Origin: Brachionus manjavacas
Lineage: Eukaryota; Rotifera; Eurotatoria; Ploima; Brachionidae
Assembly (NCBI GenBank): GCA_019054805.1
Contig: JAHQIY010000010.1
Span: 2,153,501-2,217,500 of the forward strand
DNA: 64,000 nucleotides
Reading direction: 5' to 3'
In this document: piece by piece, positions 1 to 12,253 of the stretch
Position numbering within the stretch: position 1 is the stretch's first letter
How the letters are laid out: the number at the start of each line of letters is the position of its first letter
Notes under the pieces: generated by a model
Databases searched by the model: none
Told to the model about the DNA's origin: nothing
Seen by the model: the letters and a program-made list of their open reading frames with translations, nothing else
Position numbers and translations under genes: made by a program

Positions 1-1216
1 AAAGGAAATATAAGAAATTAATTTTAAAATGTAGATTATAAAAACTGAGGATAGTATTTTAAATTATCTTTTTTATTTTTCAAAAATATAAATTTATGTA
101 TTTTACAGCTAAAAAATACAAATTTTAATAATTACACTTGTTTTTGTATTCACTGATCTTCAGTCAAGAGAGGGACCATTTTAGTTTTCCTATATCTTGA
201 TCCTTAAATTTGAAGCTAAATATTTTTCGAAATTAATTTTTTAATTTATTTCTCCCTTATTTTGAAGATTTTTCCCCTGTCAGCGGGTTTTGACTCTTTG
301 ATACTCTGCTTGCATGACTTGGTTTGCGAGTTATTAAGTTTCTTAAACCAAAAAAATGTATAAGCTATATAAAAAAACTGTCAATAGAAAACTTGTAAAA
401 TCAAAAAAAGGTCATTTGACTTGACTTTTAAATTTTTATATTGAAATTAAAAGGATAAAAAAAAGAGTGAAAAATAATCAAGCCTAAAAATTGAAGATCA
501 GCATAAATTCAAAATGAAATTAATTAATTAACTCTACAGTAGGTATTTTTAAAATAAAATAACCGTCCCATCATTGGTGCCGTAATAAACAAAAAAGTTA
601 CTGCATCGTATCGTGTTGCTTTAAAATACGCACTGTATTTGAAACAATTCACTATTAAGGCCAGAGTTGATTAAAAGTCAAAGTCTAAAGTCAAAATAGA
701 TCTCAAAAACTCGATATTATTCTATCAAATATTAAAAAAAAAAGAGAAGTTGTCTAAGAAGTTATCGATTTACGCATTATTTTCAGAATTGGTCGAAAAT
801 CAAAGACCAAGTCAAGACTTTGAATTTATTATTTTTACTTTTGACCAAATCTAATTAAGGCTTTCTATCTTAGAGTAAAATTATTATCAATTTCGAATGT
901 AAAAGTCAAATGACTTGACTCTGACTTTTTGACTTGTGAAAAACTTTGGGCAAAAGAAAATTTTAATTCATTCTTAAAGTTGCTCTTTGTAGCAATTTTT
1001 TTAATATTATACCAGTTATTAAAAAATAAAAGAGTTATTAGTCGAATATGTGAAATGGCTGAAAAAAATTAAATAAATCAATTTACTTTAAAAATTTTTA
1101 CTTTTTAACTGTGCAATACAAATTTATATTTTTGAAAAATAAAAAAAAAATTATTCAACATACTATCCTCAGTTTTTTTAATCCACATTTTAAAATTAAT
1201 TTCTTAAATTTCCTTT
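1..1216. mobile_element. Nonautonomous element with long terminal inverted repeats
   Basis: The first about 125 bases and bases about 1090-1216 are inverted copies of each other (about 85-90% alike by eye), sharing a core ACTGAGGATAGTAT. No coding capacity lies between them. The interior holds several GTCAAGTC-type words in both orientations (about 411, 668, 810, 900). The left end touches the window edge, so the element may extend further left. Best read as a MITE-like or deleted DNA transposon; superfamily unknown, no target duplication can be checked. Confidence 0.6.
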
Positions 1217-3431
1217 TACCAGTTTAAATTGATATCATATGATATTAGCTGATATAAACTGATAGCTAATATCATTTGATGTCATATAATATCAGATGAT
1301 ATAATGATAAATATATATATATAGATAATGATATATAGATGATATATACAAGTTAATTTCCGGCACTTTATTAAAAATTGAGCACTTTAAAAAAAAATAA
1401 AAATTCAATTTTAGTGACATGTAATAAAAAGTGAACACATTTTAAAAATATTAACACTTGTAAAAGCTTATATTAAAAATTGAAAATTGAATTAACTTTG
1501 TTTTTTAACTATGTTAAAGTCGGATTTTTTTTTTTTTTAACTTGGGTCAAATTTATTAATTTTTTTAGACATGTCATTAAAATTGAATATTTTCAAAACC
1601 ATTGCTCATTTTTTAGTGATATATCATTATTTTGATAACTACGTTATTTAATTAAGTCACCACTAAGGTTAATTAATAATCTAAATGAAATTTATTTTTA
1701 CAATTTTTTTTTAATACACTCATTTGATTTTTTAATTACTTGGTTAGTTTTATACTCAAAGTGACTTTGTGCTTAATACCCAACTAAATCCTAGCCCTAA
1801 ATTATATTTTAATTTTTGCCGAAACAGCCTATTCAATATGTCTTTAAAACTTTCCTTACATTTTTTTAGCCTTAATTTTTTAAATTTGCTAAAAATTTTT
1901 TTAACTGCAAAATATTGAATTTTCAAAAAAAATATTGAAGAGATGTTTAGCTTATTGTACATAATTCACTGAAAAAGAGAACTTTTCTACCAGAAAAAAT
2001 AAATTCAATAAATGCATAAATTTGAAAATTCTCATAAAAAGAGTTTTTTTAATTTTTTCAAAAATGTTGATAATATTTATTCTGATAGAGCAAGCGTTTC
2101 TTAAGATGATTCGTAATTCGAAGGTTCAACCTTCAAATTATTGTTTTTTTAGACTAAAATTTGGATTTCTAATTATGGAGCCAAAATAAATCTAAAAATG
2201 TCCGAAAACTTTAAAAAAAAATCATTTTTTCCTCCAAAAGGGAATCAAAAAAATTAATAAATAAACTTTAAAATTCAATAAACATTAATTAACAAGAATT
2301 AAAAAAAGAATTAAAAGAAAAAATTAGTTAAAATCGAACAAATTAAGCCACATCGCACATTCTACAAAAAATTTAATTTAATTATTTCAACGTTTTTCCT
2401 TTTTAAATAAACCTTATTAAAAATCAATAATATAAATATTTATTTTTTTAATTTAAAATAATTATTTTATAGAATTAAATAAATGAAGTGTTAATCGATC
2501 TTTCATGACATGGGCACTAGCCTGTTGGTTAACCTTTAAATTGATTAAAAAAAAATGCTATAAAAATTTAAACTTTTAATTTTTAATTAGCTGGTTAAAA
2601 TTAAGTAAGAGAATTAGTAATCGAGTTTTTTTTATTTGAATCATTTGAAATAAGAGAAATTAGTCAAATATTCTAGTTAAAAACCAGAGCAAAATATCCT
2701 TTGTTCATCTAAAATTTTAAAACTTGATACATTTATTTTTTTCCAAAAGTTATTCATAAAAAATGATTCAGTTTAAAATTTTGAGCATAATTTTTTATTA
2801 AAAATTATAAATTTTATTTTATTCAAACAAACTCTTAGTCTATTTTTGTCAATACTAAAAGCAAAATGTCATAGTTCATTAATTTCAATAAAGCGCATAT
2901 TTCATTTGTAGATTTTGAACCATTTTTGAAAATTACTATAGTAATGAGAAAATTATTCTAATTATTATTTTAAAGAATCCTAAATCACCAGAAATGTTTT
3001 GAAATTTAGCAAGATTTCAAAAATGGCGATCGGCAACAGTTGCTTAGTTATTGAATAAAAAAAAAGAAGTTGTTTGCTCCAAATAATTAAAGGGTTCTAA
3101 GAGTTAATTTTACAGGCGTCGCTTCTTAATTTGAATAAATTTTTAGAATAATTTTTAATTCACTTTTCAAAGAGTGAAACTAGCTGTACGAAATTTTAAG
3201 CTTTACATAATCAAAAATTTCGCTTAGAACTTTGGACTCTCATAATTTTCTATTCAATTGAACATTTCTAATTATTTTTTTGTTTGACATCAATTTAAAA
3301 ACACCTTTTCATTTTATTTTAGGTATAAAATGAATTTTATTTAGAACAATTTTCTTTAAAGTCAATCATGTTTCTGAACTATTTGAGCAAAAAAGGGTTT
3401 GGAATTTAATTTTTTATTTTAAAGATAAACG
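1217..3431. other. AT-rich noncoding stretch
   Basis: About 1225-1345 is dense in GATAT/ATATC palindromic words, a low-complexity patch. A 68-codon minus-strand open frame at 1756-1962 is extremely A/T and Lys/Phe-biased and looks like chance. Nothing else convincing; bases 3400-3424 form the T-rich, AG-ended leader of the desaturase gene. Confidence 0.6.
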
Positions 3432-5191
3432 ATGGGAAAAGGTAGTAATGGAAATTCAGTTTCTGCTGTGGAGAAGTTTCGCCTTCAGACCCCAAGCGAT
3501 TCAGTGATGAAAAATTTGATCACTTGGGACGAAGTGGCCAAACACAACACAAGAAACGACTGCTGGATTGTGGTCAACAGCATTGTGTACAATTTGTCCA
3601 CATTCCGCAAGAAGCATCCTGGTGGTTCCAAGATACTTGAGTTCTATGCTGGCCAAGACGCCACTGTAATATGCTTTACAAACTGCAGAAACCCAAAATC
3701 TCTTCCATTAGATCGATTTTTGAGTTTTGATTTTGAATTTTTGAAAAAATTAATTTCTTTTTTCTTCTGGTTAATTGATAGGAAGTTTTCAACGCGTTTC
3801 ACAAGGACTTTGACCGAGTGGCCAAGTATGCCAAGGCGTACCAGATTGGTCAAATTGATCCAAATGACTCATTAAGAGGACGTAGTGAACAAGAAAGAGA
3901 AAAAGTGCAAAAAGAGCTCGAGATCAGAGAGGATTTTAGAAGAATACAGCAAATTGCGTTGGAAAAAGTACTTTTTGAATAAATAAAAAATAAATTTATA
4001 AATTAGTTTAAACAATTTTTTTTGAAAAGGGATATTTCAATTCGAATTTTACATTCTTTTTTTTGCATAGTTTTCAAATAGTATTTTTTTATTTGTTGGG
4101 CTTTTACATTCAAATAAAGTACGGCGGCGACTGGATACCAACTTTGTGCGCACTGGCATGCAGTGTATTGGCACAAGTAACTTTTTTTTGGATCAGAGTG
4201 GTCGAAAATTTAAAATTTTGAACTATCCAGGGACAAGCTTCTTGGACCCAGCACGACCATGGTCACTCGTCTCTTCTACGCAACCCAAAACACAACAGAT
4301 ACATTCACATGTTCTTTATGGGAGGCATCAAAGGAGCTAGCGCGGACTGGTGGGCTTTTATGCACAATCTACACCATGCTAAGCCAAACGTAATCGACAA
4401 AGACCCTGATTGCCGCCTCGAACCTTTGTTCGTGGTCGGTGACACAAATCCAAAAAGAGTAAAAATTAAAAAATTAATTAATTTGGTTTGAGTGTTTATT
4501 TTTACAATTTTTAAAGAGAGCCGAAGAAAATGTTAAAAAAAATGCCAAAAATTTGTATCCATTTACCATTCAGCAGTTTTTGTTTCCAATCGGAGCTTTT
4601 TTGCTCTTTCCGACCTTCTTCCAAATAACTACTTTTCGACACATTTACAGGAAAAAAAAATACATTGATCTAGTGTCAATGGCACCAATGTACATGTTGT
4701 ATTTTGGATGCGGCTACTATGCTTTTGGCTCGGTGTGGAAAACATTGGCGTACTTTTTTGCGTCCAGACTGCTCGAAAGTGCATGGTTCACTTGGGTCTC
4801 TCAGTGTAATCACATTGTAATGGATGTGCATGACGATGTGGCATATGAGAGCTGGCTACATTTGCAACTGAGAGCCACGTGCAACATTGAACAATCTTGG
4901 TTTAATGACTGGTTTACTGGTCACTTAAATTTTCAAATTGAACATCAGTAATCTAGCTAAAACTTTATTAATTATTTGTTTAATTTTCTGGTTTTTTAAA
5001 GCTTGTTTCCAACAATGCCCAGACACAACTTGTACAAAATACAGCCTTACGTTCAGTCTCTATGCAAAAAGCACGATATCAAATATGTTAATAAACATTT
5101 GGGTGAAGCTTTCTATGACATTTTTACATCGTTGGAGAAGTCTGGTCGATTGTGGCAAGAGGCATATGACGAGCTCAAAATGTCACTTTGA
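3432..5191 (+). CDS. Front-end fatty acid desaturase (cytochrome b5 fusion), six exons
   Basis: Exons 3432-3665, 3782-3967, 4030-4176, 4231-4458, 4517-4947 and 5002-5191, all with GT-AG introns of 53-116 bp, give 471 residues. An N-terminal cytochrome b5 domain carries HPGG at residues 62-65. Hydrophobic segments follow, with histidine boxes HDHGH (197-201), HNLHH (234-238) and QIEHH (405-409; its fourth residue H is split by the last intron). Gln in the third box is typical of front-end (delta-5/6/8-type) desaturases, membrane enzymes of the ER that use cytochrome b5 to add a double bond between an existing one and the carboxyl end of a fatty acyl chain. Regioselectivity cannot be read from sequence. 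The start follows an AG at 3423-3424, 7 nt upstream, suggesting a splice acceptor (cis or trans). AATAAA lies near 5264. The gene looks intact. Confidence 0.93.
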
Positions 5192-5836
5192 AAATTTTCA
5201 TGAATTTTGTTTAATTTAATTTAATTCAATTAAATTGGCTACTGACTGGTAGATTCTCTAAATGAATAAACTTGCTTTTCAATAATTTTATCTGGCAAAT
5301 TATCTAGTAAAATCATTTTTCATCTTTATTGAAAACTTTGTTTTTTGATTAAAAATTTATTTTAATTTATTAAAAGTTATTTTTAATAAATTATTTATTA
5401 AAAATTAAAAGATAAAATTAACATGAAAAAATAAGAAAATTTTCATCTTTAATTTTGTTGTATTTTTTAAGTTTAGTTAAATTTAGTCAATGAAGTATAA
5501 AAATGTTGAAAAATATTATTAATATTACATGGCTTTTTATTAGAAATTATTTTTGGATTGATAAATAATTTTTTTAATTAAAAGCATGTGGCTAAAAAAT
5601 AGCTCCCAAAACTAGTTCTTTAATTTTTTTAATGCTAAACAACACATTAATTTTTCATATATATTTCATTTATTTCATGATTTTTTTCTTAATTGCTTTT
5701 AAAAAAATTTTAAATATAAAATTTAGAATTTATAAAAGGCAAGATTTTTATTGTTAAACATTTTTCAAAGAATCTTAAGGTAAAAAAAAGCCCAAAAAAC
5801 AATATAATGATAAGAATTTAAGTTTATGGCTATTCT
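5192..5836. other. Desaturase 3' flank, noncoding
   Basis: An AATAAA polyadenylation signal lies near 5264. The remainder is A/T-rich with no coding signal. Confidence 0.6.
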
Positions 5837-5886
5837 GATGACTGCGTTCCATCTTTGGTTTGATCCAAAGATGGAACGCAGTCATC
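5837..5886. repeat. Perfect 22-bp hairpin
   Basis: Arms 5837-5858 and 5865-5886 are perfectly complementary, with a 6-nt loop TTTGAT. A second short pair, GGCTATT at 5828-5834 and AATAGCC at 5895-5901, extends the stem after an internal bulge. The stem is GC-richer than its surroundings. It could be a tiny foldback element or a transcribed hairpin. Confidence 0.75.
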
Positions 5887-5949
5887 TGCATTATAATAGC
5901 CGTTAGCTCAATATTTTTATTTAAAAAATTTGTGTATTTGATTCTTGAA

Positions 5950-7401
5950 TTAGTTAATTGTTGGAGTCTCGATTACATCTATGGAGTTAGTTGATTCCAA
6001 TTATTTACCACTCGATTTCTAAAAAAGTTTGATCTGATCGTACAATTTTTTACCAACTACTTAGTCATTGAATATACATGGCTCCTTATTATATTTTTGG
6101 CTCGATATGAAAAAATTTGTTTGATATCAGTTGACCTTATCATTCCAATTATTTATCTTGTATTGTTCATTCAAGTCACCCCGAATTCTTCTTTCTTCTA
6201 AAGTTGTGAGTTGAAGTTTTTCAAGTCTTGATTGGTAGTCCAGATTCTTATTTGTGCAAATAATTTTTGTAGCCCTTCGTTGAACATTTTCTATACGTGA
6301 GCTGTCTTTGCGTAAAAACGGGTGCCAAACTTGAGACGCATATTCCAGATTTGGTCTGAATAATGACATTTAAAATTTTTGAAGCACTGACTCGTTTTTT
6401 GTTATAAATGTTTTCTTAACTATCCCAAGAACACGATTAGCTCTGTTGATAATGGAGGGTATATGTTCATCCCATTTCAAATCTTTACTGAATAATGCAC
6501 CCAAGTCTCTTTCTTGAGGTGATCATTCAAGTTCATTACCTAAAATTAGGATTGATCTTACCAAAATGAAACACCCTACATTTTTCACCATTCAGGCTCA
6601 TTAACCATTTATTTGCACGTTTTAGAAGGGTGCCAAAGTCTTTTTGAAGTACCTGCGATTACTCTAGGCTTCTTATAACTGAAAGAAGGTAAGTATTGTC
6701 AGAAAAAAAAAGCTCAGAATCTTCAAATCATTGGGTAGATAATTTTCATAGATAGTAAAAAGAAGAGGACCGAGAAATGAATCTTGATGCACACCACTTT
6801 TTACGTTTTTCCAGCTTGATACCGCTTCTCCTAATACTACTCTTTATGTCCGAATTTTCAGAAATGCTTCAATCCACTGCAATAATTTGCCATAAAATCC
6901 GTATTTACCTCATTTGTAGATTAGTCTCGAGCGAGGGATCTTGTCAGAAGATTTTGGAAAATCCCTATTTATACCACTTGTTAAGTATTTTTGCCGCATT
7001 GTGTTTCTGTCTTTAATCAAGCCCTTTAACTCTTTATTTAATCATTTAGGTATAAATTTTGTTTTGAATTTTCGAGTTTTAATAAACTTAAAGCAACCTT
7101 CGTTATATTTTTCCAAGAAAAAATCGTATGAACTTTGAGTATTTAATTCTTCTAGATAGCTTGCCCAATCAATTTTCGATAAATAATCACTAAAACTCAC
7201 ATAGTCTCAATTTCTAAAGTCATATTTAAGGCTGCTATAGCTGTAACAGCCAAGTGATCACATAATGCCCTTGATTTTTATTCCCTAATTGCGACTTGTA
7301 ACTCATTAGGAATAATACACCCAAGCTTTTTTACCTGCTTGATCACTGACTCGAGTTCTGTCGAATTTTCCGGAATTGACTAGCTTACAAGTATCACTCA
7401 T
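5950..7401 (-). pseudogene. LINE reverse-transcriptase relic (3' part), split by a mariner
   Basis: Read on the minus strand, pieces of a non-LTR RT appear in order: a segment around 6830-6780 matching the region before the PQGS motif, GPLLF near 6765, a decayed FADD-type site near 6700, LSLNGEKCRVFHFG near 6600, KDLKWDEHIP near 6480, and the C-terminal part LEYASQVWHPFLRKD at 6127-6369. The last block is typical of CR1/L2/Jockey-like LINEs. Frameshifts and stops interrupt it throughout. The 5' continuation resumes beyond the mariner at 8618. Confidence 0.75.
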
Positions 7402-8617
7402 TAACGGGTGACAGGATAAAATCGAGACGAACTTTAAAAGGTCTTAACTCCTTTAATATTTATCAAAATAAAACGAAATTTTAAGAGAATATAGCATTTT
7501 TATTCTAGTTTTATTTATACTTTTATCTTTTTTCAATAAGTCCATTTCTTCGAATATTATTGAGTCGTTTGGATGTAGAGGCCATAAGGTCCTGTACGAG
7601 ATTTTGGTCTTTATTTCTTGTACAAAGTCGTATTTTATGCCTTAGTTCATCTAAGTTTTTTGCTCTCCAGCCATTCTTATACACTTTTCCCTTTAAAATG
7701 GACCAAAAATCTTCAATTGGTCGTACTTCTGGTACATTTGCAGGGTTTTCGCATTTTTGCACAAACTTGATATTTTGGTCGATCAAGTAGTAGACCACTG
7801 TATTGGCATAATGAGGGCCTCGCCAAGTCGGGCCAACTTAAAGTTGTCGTCTGAATGATGCTTTTTAATAAATGGAATGACTCCACGCTTTATAAAGTCT
7901 AAATAGACAGTTAGGTTGACTGCAAGTCCACTTTTTCGTATGATTGGCGCCGAAATACCCCTCTTAGAAATGTCCAACCAAACAAGTAATTTCTGCTCAA
8001 ATTTCTAAACTGGGGTATATTTTGTCCTTGCTGGTGTCGCAGCAATGTTACTTGAGTAAAATTAATCATTGCCATTGATTTTACCATGACTGAGAGTGAA
8101 ATAGTAGGTATTCATCTTTTTTCCAGGTGTTATTTGAAGCTTCTTTAAAAATTTTGAGACCATTTGCTGGCTTATATCAAACTTTTTGGCTGCTTGACGC
8201 TGACTGATGTTGTCTTTGTGATCGAAAGTCTTTTTTAGCCTGTTGAGTTGTACTTATACGTAGTCATTTTTATCGTTGTTTGACTAGATCCTTGTTTTCT
8301 TTCTGGTGAAAAATATTTACTACGTTTTAAAATTCGGTAAACAGCACTCCTTGGAATTTTTTCTGGCATAAAATGCCTCATAGTGAATATCTTTCCAAAA
8401 GATATATTTTAGTTAAAAAACGCGTACACGCGAATTCTTAAGGCCTCTCCTCTAGATGAATTTATTTTGGTCATTTTTAATTCAACTTGAATAATATTTT
8501 TTTATCGTATTTAAAATTAGATTTACCACAAGAATATGGAAAGAGATTAAAAAAAAAATAAAAATAGCATTGCAAATGATACTTAATGTCGTCTCGATTT
8601 TAAGTTGTCACCCGTTA
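7402..8617 (-). mobile_element. Tc1/mariner transposon with TA target duplication, D37E type
   Basis: Terminal inverted repeats start ACGGGTGACA at 7404 and end at 8615, both arms continuing to TAAAATCGAGACGA, and TA dinucleotides flank both ends (7402-7403 and 8616-8617). Length is about 1.2 kb, the usual mariner size. It sits inside a LINE relic of the same strand. The transposase is listed separately. Members are class II cut-and-paste elements that insert at TA. Confidence 0.92.
7523..8420 (-). pseudogene. Mariner transposase, D37E, broken
   Basis: On the minus strand two helix-turn-helix regions appear: IPRSAVYRIL near 8360 and SQRQAAKKFDISQQMVSKFL near 8190. The catalytic residues follow: D in LVWLDIS near 7980, D in WPDLA near 7830 and E in RPIEDFW near 7715. 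The second D and the E are separated by 37 residues, the spacing of the D37E lineage. At least one frameshift (between WPDLA and PHYANTVV, about 7820) and several interruptions in the N-terminal half make it nonfunctional. It ends with GLIEKR at 7523. Confidence 0.85.
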
Positions 8618-8860
8618 GATCGTTTATTTTTAAGCTCATTTCCAGACTTGAATTCGGGGGCCTATAAAAACAGCCAATTAAAATTTTGATATCATTTTTT
8701 TTTAGGCAAATCCATATTTTCTCAACTTCATTTGCAGCCTTTACTGATATACACAAAGTATCTAATAAAAATTGGAAGTCAGCGTCGTTGGACGAAGGCT
8801 TCCAAAGAAAATGGTAAAGTCCTTCCGAACACTGCACCAGGACGTCCAAGTTCCGTTATC
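8618..8860 (-). pseudogene. LINE endonuclease relic, 5' part of the split LINE
   Basis: The minus frame contains KILIGCFYRPPNSS near 8660, a hallmark of the APE-type endonuclease of CR1/Jockey-like LINEs. It has the same orientation as the RT relic at 5950-7401 and is separated from it by the mariner. Continuing upstream the reading becomes disturbed by the inverted repeat at 8783-8987. Confidence 0.75.
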
Positions 8861-8987
8861 AAAGAGTTGATTTTTGATCCAATCTCTCAACTTTAATTTT
8901 ATTCGAATGATTTGAAACGGAACTTGGAAGCCTGGCGAATTGTTCGGAAGGACTTTACCACATTTTTTTGAAAGACTTCGTCCGACG
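8783..8987. repeat. Inverted repeat of about 78 bp around a 47-bp spacer
   Basis: Arms 8783-8864 and 8911-8987 are about 80% complementary, with the identical core GGTAAAGTCCTTCCGAAC. One arm overlaps the LINE endonuclease relic, so the repeat probably arose by inverted duplication or foldback of that region. Confidence 0.75.
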
Positions 8988-11438
8988 AGAAATCGTTTAT
9001 TCTGAAAAGTTACCTATTGAAAAACAATAAAAATTGAATCTTGATTATATAAACACCTTTGTGTCTTTCAATTTCTTTCAGCTTGTTAGCTCTGGTAAGA
9101 ATATTATTCGTAGCTTCTTTATCTTTTAATTTATTTAATAACTATAATTAAAATTAAAACAAAATAAGAATTTTTGTCTTTTTTGAACATGAAAATAGCA
9201 TAGGTAATAATTATATAATTTTACTTGGTCTTATAGATTCAAGTAAAAGGAAATAAATTCGCCTGAAAAAAAGCACCCTCAATTCAATAAATATTCTTTT
9301 GATCATTGGTTTTTTATTTTAAATTGATCATTATAATTATTACATATCGAGATTTTTATGACACTTTGATAATCCGAAATTAAAAATTTGTTTTGTTTGA
9401 TATTTTGCTAGATTATTTCAAGTGTAAAATCGTATTAATATTCTTTAAAATAATGTCTTTATTTTGAGGTACTATTAACTCATAGAATTCAAATAATAGA
9501 TATTTTTTTCTCACAGAATAAATTCGTTGATAAATGAGATTTTATAATTAAATGTTATTTAATTTAACGAACAAGTCACCCGTACTCAAGTCGTAGCTAT
9601 CTTCAGTGCGTTTAATTTTTTTCAATTTTTCACAGTTAAAATTTTCAACATGCCTAAATTTATTAAAAACTATATGTTAGACAGAAAAATTGAACAAGTT
9701 TACAAGCATCATGTGTGATCTTTGTGAATTATTCTCTTAAATGAGGGTCTGTTATGGGTCGAGTTTTTAAATAATTGAAAAAATTTAATTTTAGCTAAAA
9801 GTAAAAAATCAGAAGAAATTGGCTTAAAAAGGGTTGAGTGGTTGGGTTTTAGTAAGACCCTTTTTTTTTGCTTTTTTTTTCATTTCAAAAAAATTTTCAA
9901 TTTTAAGATTATTTTATATTTTATCAATGTCTAATTCATTATCTAGTTAATATTAAGCATGACTTATGCTTTTTAAGTTATCTTAGCATTATCATTAGTG
10001 ACAAAGGCAAACAGTTTTTAATTAAAGATGAATTAATAGAAGTATTGTGTTTAAAATTAGATAACTTTTAAATTTGAAATTTTTTTTATCATTTTTTGCC
10101 TCTATAAGCGAAAATTTTTTATAATATAAATATGAGAAAATGTTCTAATAATTTTTTTTTTCAGAAAGCATATTTAAATTTGAGTGTGCAAAATAATTTT
10201 AAATTAAAATCATCAATTGTTTTCAAATATTTTCATTAAGCGTGATGTTATTAAGTCAGAATGCAAATTAAAAATGAAAGATAAATTTTTTAGGTACTTT
10301 TTCTGTTCACAAAAAGTGTCCGATTTTTTCAAAATTATTTTCTCTTTTTTAAACAGTGTCAAGTGTGACGAAATAGAATTTTTTATTTAAATTATTAAAA
10401 AATCAAATATAACAAAAATTAGTAAAAGGTTAACTTTTTGGTTTTTCAGTTTTGTAAAACTTTTGCGTAAAAAAAACAAAAACAAAATTAATCTGGGTAG
10501 GAAATAATGCGCAATAATTTTTTTAATTTTTTTAAGTTTTTATTGGAAAATTTCCATAATTGAAAGCATTATAGAATACGCTTTTTTCCAAGTTTATTGT
10601 GAGTCTATATGTTTGGTATTTTTACTCATGAGAACGTTTTAATAAGGAATCTAGAGAAATCTTTAAGAAAATGCATTTTAGATACTTATTATACTCTTTA
10701 AACATCTTAAAAAATTATTTAATAGGAATTCTTAAATTGATAAGATTTTGTTAAGTAAAAAGAAAATCTTTTAACAATGTTATTATTATTATTATTATTA
10801 TTATTTTTTATTCAGTAAACACCGCGATGGTGAAAAATAAAATAAAGTAAAGTTTTGTCTTTCTAAATAAATTTAAAAAATAAAATAGAATGTTTTCATA
10901 ATTGTGTAAGTCATATGATTTAATTAAATTAAAAGAACTAATAGACAATTTTTTTCAAATATATAATCTTGAGTAATAAATCTATGGTAAATTTTTGTAA
11001 GATCTTTTCACAGGAATTTTAAAAAAAACTTGAAACTGAAAGAATATTTGAAACACTTTATCTTATCAATGTTATTTTGGATGTATTTTGTAAATCAAAC
11101 ACAAAAAATTAAACCATTTTAAAAATTAAGTATATTTTTCAAATTTTAAAATTTTGCTTCTTTTTTTTTGCTAAAAAAATTTTTAAATTCCAAAAAAAAA
11201 AATTTTCAAATATGCATTCACATTTGAAAAATCTACATTTAATGATTCAAAAGGAACATCTTTTGGAATTGCAATCCTTCAACTAATAAAATCTGTTAAA
11301 TTATTTAACAGATTTATTAGCTTTATTAGCTTTTCAAAAATAAATTGTTTATTTATTTAAGTAATGTTAAGAGAGTTAAAAAGACATATATTGAAACAGA
11401 GTGTTTACATATTTGAAGCTTAAGGAAAAAAAGAGGAA
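8988..11438. other. AT-rich noncoding stretch with a (TTA)n microsatellite
   Basis: A pure TTA run lies at about 10779-10803. No open frame, RNA gene or clear element was recognised in the rest. Confidence 0.6.
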
Positions 11439-11439
11439 A

Positions 11440-11535
11440 TAGTAAAGTAGCAATTACACAATGAAGTTGGATTGATTGAATATATCTTTATTCGAAACCC
11501 GCTTTGTATTCGTCCACCAGTCTGACAATCAAGTA
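11440..11535 (-). pseudogene. LINE 3'-end scrap (same family as 27.56 and 47.34 kb)
   Basis: The minus frame reads a decayed form of VRLVDEYKAGFE followed by a PTSLCNCY-like end, matching the C-terminal blocks at 27555-27795 and 47340-47633, which share GFESRY and PTPLCNCY. It is a very short, 5'-truncated remnant. Confidence 0.6.
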
Positions 11536-11562
11536 GTTTTTTTTTTTGCCAAAAATACAAAG

Positions 11563-11583
11563 TCCAGGTTCAAATCCTGGTTA
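11563..11583 (+). other. Isolated tRNA T-arm-like stem-loop
   Basis: CCAGGTTCAAATCCTGG forms a perfect 5-bp stem with a 7-nt TTCAAAT loop and contains a good pol III B box. No A box or acceptor partner lies upstream, where a LINE scrap ends. It is a tRNA or SINE fragment at most. Confidence 0.35.
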
Positions 11584-12022
11584 CATCTAATTTTGCACAT
11601 TTGTAAAAAGTGTTAAAAACATGATAAAAAAGGTCAGAAAAATAGGAATTTTATCAATTTACCTTTTCAATTTTTTTCTATAATTCAGTCCAATTATTAT
11701 TGATCAAAATCAATACTAATTATGAAAAAAATTTTAAACTACATAGGGATTTGATCCATGCATCTGATGATCAAAAATGAATAATTATACTAGACAACTG
11801 TGCTATATGGTTTTTAAAGAAAAGAAAAAGAGATTTTATTCTTATTTATATTTTTAATTAAAATTTTAAATTAAAAAAAATATCAAATTTGATTTTATTT
11901 TAAGAATTTTATTTCAAATAATTTTTGTGGATTAATTTTTGAAAATTTTCATTTTAATTTTTTGTTATATTAAACCTTTTTTAAAAAAAAAAACTAAAAT
12001 TCCGAATTCAAAATTAATATAT
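11584..12022. other. Noncoding flank with a decayed tRNA-like stretch
   Basis: On the minus strand at about 11812-11748 TAGCACAGTTGTCTAGT resembles an A box, and GGATCAAATCCC about 45 nt later resembles a B box. Stem pairing is poor, so this is a tRNA pseudogene or SINE head at best. The remaining sequence is AT-rich. Confidence 0.35.
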
Positions 12023-12234
12023 TGTAATGGATGGGGATTTTGGCCGAGAAGGCCGCTGGGGTAAATGAGAAACGTTAAATGGGGGGAGAAAACACTTTAT
12101 TACTCATCTACTTTATCACAAAAAAACAATCTCATTTTATAGTGAGAGTGTAGATGTGCACACTCTCAACGTTTAGAACTCGACGAATGTTAAGTTACTA
12201 TTCGTCGAGGTGGCGAAGGAATTGGTTTATTACA
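12023..12234 (-). repeat. Gypsy 3' LTR
   Basis: A 212-bp terminal repeat, TG...CA bounded, practically identical to the other copy. In the minus orientation the internal sequence next to it is purine-rich. Confidence 0.95.
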
Positions 12235-12238
12235 CAAT

Positions 12239-12253
12239 TCCCCCTCCTCTTTG
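12239..12253 (-). promoter_or_regulatory. Polypurine tract
   Basis: The minus strand reads CAAAGAGGAGGGGGA immediately inside the 3' LTR, the position where plus-strand DNA synthesis is primed in LTR elements. Confidence 0.8.

Noticed and set aside
1756-1962. 68-codon minus-strand open frame
   Set aside because: Lys/Phe/Leu-only composition from A/T runs; no splice sites or homology.
11748-11812. Possible tRNA gene on the minus strand
   Set aside because: A- and B-box-like words exist, but acceptor and T stems do not pair adequately.
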